Assembly: GCA_016790965.1 (NCBI GenBank)
Contig: JAEUNZ010000027.1
Location: forward strand, 110,983-174,982
DNA from: SSSZ01 sp016790965
GTDB taxonomy: Bacteria > Pseudomonadota > Gammaproteobacteria > Burkholderiales > Rhodocyclaceae
Direction of reading: 5' to 3'
Length of the DNA: 64,000 nt
Part shown: positions 59,207-64,000 of the stretch, piece after piece
How positions within the stretch are numbered: the first letter of the stretch is position 1
How the letters are laid out: the number at the start of each line of letters is the position of its first letter
The notes under the pieces: model-generated
Databases searched by the model: none
What the model was told of the DNA's origin: nothing
What the model saw: the letters and a program-made list of their open reading frames with translations, nothing else
Translations under genes and position numbers: made by a program

Positions 59207-59437
59207 TTACCAGGACTCCCGATGGTCTGCATGGGTAGGTTGCTCGCGGTCCGGAAACGACTCGAAATCGCTCAGGGCAGCGATCAAGCCTTCGATCGAC
59301 GCGCGCTTGCCGGGCGAAAGGATGACCCGATCACCGTCCTTTTCGATAAGGACTTCCGATACGCCTTCGAAGCGGAAGGCCTTGGGCAGGCGGACCGCCT
59401 GACTGCGGCCGTTCTGAAAGAGCTTTGCGGTCTGCAT
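59207..59437 (-). CDS. vapB: VapB antitoxin
   Basis: 76 residues. AbrB-type swapped-hairpin: MQTAKLFQNGRSQAVRLPKAFRFEGVSEVLIEKDGDRVILSP is the classical VapB/MazE DNA-binding domain, and the C-terminal tail (LSDFESFPDREQP) neutralises the toxin. AAAGGA lies 5 bp before ATG 59437. The region upstream contains TATACT (59465-59470, minus strand), a possible -10, between the aldolase stop and vapB, so the module may have its own promoter and autoregulation. Confidence 0.92.
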   Translation of the reverse strand: MQTAKLFQNGRSQAVRLPKAFRFEGVSEVLIEKDGDRVILSPGKRASIEGLIAALSDFESFPDREQPTHADHRESW

Positions 59438-59475
59438 GGTGGTCCTTTGGGGAGTGATAGACCAAGTATATATCA

Positions 59476-60104
59476 TCAGCCTTGCTGACCGTACCCGCCG
59501 AACTTTTCCAGCACCGTCGCCATCTCCTGCGCCGAAAGCAGCACCGGCTCGCCCAGCAGGCTGGCGCGCCAGTATTGCCCGCACAGTTCTTCCAGTTCCA
59601 CGGCCAGCCCCAGGGCATGGTTTAGATCGCGGCCGAAGGCGAGCAGGCCGTGATTGGCGAGGAGGCAGGCGTTGCGGCCTTCCAGGGCGGCGAGGGCGGC
59701 GTCCGACAGGGCCTGGGTGCCGAAGGTGGCGTAGGCGGCGCAGCGCACCGTATCGCCGCCGAAGCGGGCGATCATGTAATGGAAGGGGGGGATGTCCCGC
59801 CGCAGGCAGGCCAGGCTGGTGGCATAGGGAGAATGGGCGTGGACCACGGCGCCGGCTTCTGGCCGGGCGGCGTAGAGATCGCGGTGGAAGCGCCATTCGG
59901 AAGAGGGCTGGCGCCGGCCCCGGGCGCTGCCGTCCAGTCCCATGCAGGGGATGTCGTCGGGCTCCAGGCGGTCGTAGGCCATGCCGGTGGGGGTGATGTG
60001 GAAGCCCTCCGGGCAGCGCAGGCTGAGGTTGCCCGCGGTGCCGCTGTTGAGCCCCGCGGCGGCCATGGCGCGGGCGGTGGCGATGAGGGCGGCGCGGGGA
60101 TCGC

Positions 60105-60108
<4 letters not shown>
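59476..60108 (-). CDS. Class II aldolase (Ald2-like, thiomethyl/deoxypentose salvage)
   Basis: 210 residues. GLNSGTAGNLSLR binds the phosphate, PSSEWRFHRDLYAARPEAGAVVHAHSPYAT holds the catalytic Glu and the metal-binding His pair (HAH), and ACLLANHGLLAFG the third His. Residues correspond to L-fuculose-phosphate-type aldolases. The overlap with mtnA (ATGA, 60105-60108) strongly suggests the Ald2 role of the DHAP shunt, cleaving 5-methylthioribulose- or 5-deoxyribulose-1-phosphate to dihydroxyacetone phosphate and an aldehyde. MtnB dehydratase is the alternative within the same superfamily. Kinase or phosphorylase genes of the pathway are not in this window. Confidence 0.8.
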
Positions 60109-61190
<1,082 letters not shown>

Positions 61191-61415
61191 GGCCGGGATT
61201 CTGGCACATCCGGCGCGAACTTGCCGCCGCGGCGGCGGTCTGTGAAACTGCTGCCATGCCCCCGTCACGGGGGCCGACCAAACCCGCCCAGAAACCACCG
61301 CTTGGTTCTTAACCGTTCGGGCTGAGTCTGCCGAAGCCCGCGTTCCCGCAGGGAATGCCCTTCGCTGCGCTGACGAAGAACGGAATCGATCGGTGCATTC
61401 CTCAAGGAGAATGCC
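61191..61415. other. Intergenic region with REP-like hairpins
   Basis: 225 bp between mtnA and mscS, which are divergent. It includes CCCCCGTCACGGGGG (about 61259-61273) and the hairpin CGGGCT...AGCCCG (61318-61340) of the TTCGGGCTGAGTCTGCCGAA type that I know as a frequent intergenic repeat. AAGGAGAATGCC directly precedes the mscS ATG. Confidence 0.5.
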
Positions 61416-62234
61416 ATGAATCAGACCGACCTCGCCCACTGGCAGGAAATCGCCCTGCAATACGCCACCGACCTCGGCGCCAAAGTGCTCGCCGCCATCG
61501 CTTTCTGGGTCATCGGGCGCTGGCTGATCGGCCTGGTGGGCCAGGCCGTGCAATCGACCCTGGAGCGCCAGAAGGTGGACGCCACGGTGATGCGCTATCT
61601 GGGTACCGTGGTCAATGTCACCCTCAACATCCTGCTGGTGGTCGGCATCCTCGGCTACTTCGGCATCCAGACCACCACCTTCGCCGCCCTCTTCGCCGCG
61701 GCCGGCGTGGCCATCGGCATGGCCTGGTCCGGGCTGCTCTCCAATTTCGCCGGCGGGGTTTTTCTCATCATCCTGCGGCCCATCAAGGTGGGCGATTTCG
61801 TCACCGTCGCCGGGGTGACCGGAACGGTGAAGGAAGTGGGGCTTTTCGCCTCCGCCATCAACACCCCGGACAACGTCATGACCCTGGTGGGCAACAGCAA
61901 GATTTTCGGCGATACCATCCAGAATTACAGCGTCAATCCCCATCGCCGGGTGGATCTCAAGGCCCAACTGGCCGGCGCCGCCGACTGCGCCCGGGCCGCG
62001 GCGGTGCTGAAGGAACGCATCGCCGCCATCCCCAACGTCCTCGCCTCCCCGGCGGTGGAAGTCGAAATCCTGGAATTCAACCTCGTCGGCCCCGTCCTCG
62101 CCGTGCGCCCTTACTGCCACAACGACCACTACTGGCAGGTCTATTTCGACACCAACAAGGTCATCCGCGAAGCCCTGGGCGGGCCGGAATTCCCGGCCCC
62201 CACCCCTTCCCAGGTGGTCTTCGTCAAGCAATAG
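61416..62234 (+). CDS. mscS: Small-conductance mechanosensitive channel (MscS type)
   Basis: 272 residues. Three membrane helices: VLAAIAFWVIGRWLIGLV, VVNVTLNILLVVGILGYFG and the pore helix TTTFAALFAAAGVAIGMAWSGLLSNFAGGVFLIILRPIKVGDFV, with the Gly/Ala packing pattern of MscS TM3. The cytosolic beta domain (GTVKEVGLFASAINTPDNVMTLVGNSKIFGDTIQNYS) follows. It opens under membrane tension to release solutes. AAGGAG is 6 bp from the ATG. The 3' side runs into a family C repeat. Confidence 0.9.
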   Translation: MNQTDLAHWQEIALQYATDLGAKVLAAIAFWVIGRWLIGLVGQAVQSTLERQKVDATVMRYLGTVVNVTLNILLVVGILGYFGIQTTTFAALFAAAGVAIGMAWSGLLSNFAGGVFLIILRPIKVGDFVTVAGVTGTVKEVGLFASAINTPDNVMTLVGNSKIFGDTIQNYSVNPHRRVDLKAQLAGAADCARAAAVLKERIAAIPNVLASPAVEVEILEFNLVGPVLAVRPYCHNDHYWQVYFDTNKVIREALGGPEFPAPTPSQVVFVKQ

Positions 62235-62243
62235 CGCGCCGCG

Positions 62244-62379
62244 AGCGGGGCGCCTGCATCGGGCGGACGCCCCGCTTTGTCGCTCCTCCTTGCAGGCATG
62301 AGCCTGCCGCGTCGTCACTTCGCGCCAGACACCCGCCCGAATGCACCATCGGGCTCGTCCAACCGAGGGTTCCAGGATG
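62244..62379. repeat. Family C repeat, copy 2, running into the aminotransferase start codon
   Basis: Starts with hairpin AGCGGGGCG / CGCCCCGCT (62244-62252, 62268-62276), which also looks like a terminator for mscS, then CTTTGTCGCTCCTCCTTGCA, hairpin GCAGGC..GCCTGC and GACACCCGCCCGA, ending CCAACCGAGGGTTCCAGGATG at the start codon. Compared with copy 1 the first hairpin has changed on both sides. Confidence 0.8.
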
Positions 62380-63531
62380 ATCGAAGTTCCCTTCCCCGTC
62401 TCCACCCGCTTCCCCGCCCTGGGTACCACCATCTTCACGGTCATGTCCCGGCTGGCGGCGGAATGCGGGGCAGTGAACCTCTCCCAGGGGTTCCCCGACT
62501 TCCAGGCCGATCCTGAGCTGTTCGACGCCGTGCATCGCCACATGCGGGCCGGCCGCAACCAATATGCCCCCATGGCTGGCATGCCGGAACTGCGCAGCGC
62601 CATCGCCGCCAAGGTCGCCGCCCTCTACGGCGCCGCGTACGATGCAGAAAGCGAGATTACCGTCACCGCAGGCGCCACCCAGGCCTTGTTCACGGCCATC
62701 GCCGCCTTTGTCGGGCCCGGGGACGAGGTCATCGTTTTCGACCCCGTGTACGACTCCTACGGGCCGGCTGTGGACACCGTCGGCGGCCGGGTGCGTCATT
62801 CGCGCCTGAGCTTCCCCGATTACCGGCCGGATTGGGAGCATGTGGCTTCGCTGATCAGTCCCCGGACCCGGATGATCGTAGTCAACAGCCCCCACAACCC
62901 CACCGGCAGCCTGCTGACCCCCGCCGACCTGGAAGCCCTGGCCGGCCTCCTGCGCAATACCGGCATCGTCGTCCTGAGCGACGAAGTGTACGAACACATC
63001 GCCTTCAGCGCCCGCCACGAAAGCCTGTGCCGCCACCCGGAACTCGCCGCCCGTAGCCTGGTGGTCTCGTCCTTCGGCAAGACCTACCACATCACCGGCT
63101 GGAAGATCGGCTATGTGGTCGCCCCCGCCGCCCTCAGCGCCGAATTCAGAAAGCTGCACCAGTTCAACGTCTTCACCGTCAATACCCCGGCCCAACTGGG
63201 CATCGCCGACTACATGGCCGACCCCGCCCGCCACGAAGGCCTGGCCGATTTCTACCGGCAAAAGCGCGACCGCTTCGCGGCCCTCATGGCCGCCACCCCC
63301 TTCGATCTGCTGCCCTGCCACGGCACCTACTTCCAACTGGCCCGCTACGGCGCCATCAGCGACCGGCCGGACCGCGAATTCGCCGAATGGCTGACCCGGG
63401 AGGTCGGCGTCGCCGTCATCCCCGTATCCGCCTTCACCCCGGACGGCCACGACGACCGGGTGGTGCGCTTCTGCTTCGCCAAGCGCGACGAAACTCTGGA
63501 AGAAGCGGCGGAGCGCCTGCGGCGTCTGTAA
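62377..63531 (+). CDS. Methionine aminotransferase-like PLP enzyme (YbdL type)
   Basis: 384 residues. GTTIFTVMSRLAAECGAVNLSQGFPDFQADPEL at the start, ITVTAGATQALFTAI, NSPHNPTGSLL, LSDEVYEHI, the PLP Lys in SSFGKTYHITGWKIGY and the Arg in VVRFCFAKRDETLEEA are the marks of the YbdL/kynurenine-aminotransferase-like group, which prefers methionine and its keto acid. This suits recycling of 4-methylthio-2-oxobutyrate near mtnA, although the pathway branch here (aldolase) does not itself produce that keto acid. ATG 62377 lies at the end of a family C repeat. Confidence 0.85.
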   Translation: MIEVPFPVSTRFPALGTTIFTVMSRLAAECGAVNLSQGFPDFQADPELFDAVHRHMRAGRNQYAPMAGMPELRSAIAAKVAALYGAAYDAESEITVTAGATQALFTAIAAFVGPGDEVIVFDPVYDSYGPAVDTVGGRVRHSRLSFPDYRPDWEHVASLISPRTRMIVVNSPHNPTGSLLTPADLEALAGLLRNTGIVVLSDEVYEHIAFSARHESLCRHPELAARSLVVSSFGKTYHITGWKIGYVVAPAALSAEFRKLHQFNVFTVNTPAQLGIADYMADPARHEGLADFYRQKRDRFAALMAATPFDLLPCHGTYFQLARYGAISDRPDREFAEWLTREVGVAVIPVSAFTPDGHDDRVVRFCFAKRDETLEEAAERLRRL

Positions 63532-63740
63532 GCGCAGGACATCCGGATTCGCCGACAAACGGTCGGAAAATCCAGGTCAGGGCAAGACAGCAAAGGGAAC
63601 CTATTTACCCAATGGACATAGACCATTCCGGTGCGTATCCTGTAACGACGTATGCGAATCGCGCGCCGCACCTGGTCGAGTAACCTGGGTGCGGATTGAT
63701 CGGAAGAGGAAGGGGTGTCCGGTTTTACGGGAGACAATTA

Positions 63741-63756
63741 CTGTATGTATAACCAG
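63741..63756. promoter_or_regulatory. LexA-like box 1
   Basis: CTGTATGTATAACCAG fits CTG-N10-CAG, with the left half CTGTAT exact and the right half CCAG instead of ACAG. Confidence 0.5.
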
Positions 63757-63914
63757 TTATACGCCGGTTTTTCGCCTTACGCAAGGCTTGCCGTATGTCC
63801 GGTCCGCCAGGATATTGGACATGCTTCCAGGATATTGGCCAGAAATGGCATCGACTAAACGTTCCCAGACAAAGACCGCTACGCCAATGGCAACCGGGCA
63901 TTATAAACGGAATA

Positions 63915-63950
63915 CTGGTTGTTTATACAGCCGTGAAAATCTGCTAGTGT
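63915..63950 (+). promoter_or_regulatory. LexA-like box 2 over a possible promoter
   Basis: CTGGTTGTTTATACAG (63915-63930) is again CTG-N10-CAG, and its reverse complement resembles box 1. TTTATA (63922-63927) and TAGTGT (63945-63950) are 17 bp apart, the second preceded by TGC (extended -10). LexA bound there would cover the -35. Confidence 0.5.
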
Positions 63951-64000
63951 GCGGAGCGCAATTTGCGCGCACGCATAACACCTTGGTGTTCATGCGGACA

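Larger units (their letters stand above)
63532..64000. other. AT-richer right-end intergenic region
   Basis: 469 bp. No gene is supported inside it. It contains two LexA-like boxes, a 20-bp-spaced direct repeat of CCAGGATATTGG (63807-63818 and 63827-63838) and a possible promoter pointing to the right; a gene regulated from here would start at or beyond the window edge. Confidence 0.5.

Noticed and set aside
61318..61340. REP-like hairpin considered as the mtnA or mscS terminator
   Set aside because: It lies upstream of both divergent genes and has no T-tract in a useful direction; kept only as an intergenic repeat.

Overview
The window is GC-rich (about two-thirds G+C by eye), gene-dense and contains no rRNA, tRNA or CRISPR array that I can see. 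Gene content points to a betaproteobacterium, probably a member of the Rhodocyclales: PilS/PilR, GTP-dependent PEP carboxykinase divergent from an NADP-malic enzyme, a PP0621-family protein, CcoG, a FisR-type sulfane-sulfur regulator, DUF2721 and DUF1538 proteins, and many GC-rich intergenic palindromes. The genus is inference only.

Layout. 1-5.2 kb: end of a PP0621 gene, pilS-pilR, ampD, a class I aminotransferase. 5.2-10.6 kb: pckG and maeB face away from each other across a 246-bp control region (the malate/PEP node), then the D,D-endopeptidase gene pbpG. 10.8-13.5 kb: IclR regulator divergent from an aldehyde-dehydrogenase-like half protein, followed by a 2-hydroxyacid dehydrogenase gene broken by a 7-bp tandem duplication. 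13.6-16.2 kb: S4 protein, DUF2721 protein, and an NDH-2 gene with a 1-bp frameshift. 16.4-26.3 kb: a three-gene signalling operon (beta-propeller protein, a 2277-residue Ser/Thr-kinase/ATPase/hybrid histidine kinase, and a REC-GGDEF cyclase). 26.5-37 kb: an accessory segment bounded on both sides by decayed type I secretion genes. It holds panE, a truncated DNA-repair ATPase, a GbsR-controlled cluster with visibly lower GC, and a hybrid sensor kinase divergent from a solute-binding protein. 37-44.6 kb: Ada-like methyltransferase, alpha/beta hydrolase, CDF metal exporter, ccoG, then a persulfide-dioxygenase-like gene divergent from fisR, then dtd. 44.6-45.4 kb: a block of non-coding repeats. 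45.4-56.5 kb: zinc-ribbon protein and LysR regulator, then an ion-transport run (DUF1538 membrane protein, two P-II-like proteins, DUF3124, K+ channel, ion-transporter-superfamily permease, CPA2 antiporter, MFS permease). 56.5-63.5 kb: two tandem beta-hydroxyacid dehydrogenases, an LEA-type lipoprotein, vapBC, an aldolase-mtnA pair of thiomethyl/deoxypentose salvage, MscS and a methionine-type aminotransferase. The right edge carries two LexA-like boxes pointing to a gene outside the window.

The most unusual features are non-coding. At least four families of 120-340 bp structured repeats sit exactly at gene ends. Family A and a related element (four places) have complementary arms that overlap the stop codon of a neighbouring gene. 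Family B starts on the stop codon of the ALDH-like gene. Family C (two copies) runs directly into a start codon. The best regulatory observations are a shared 20-bp operator before the GbsR gene and before the next operon, and a FisR/PDO module whose three sensor cysteines, sigma-54 promoter and upstream paired sites can all be read from the sequence.
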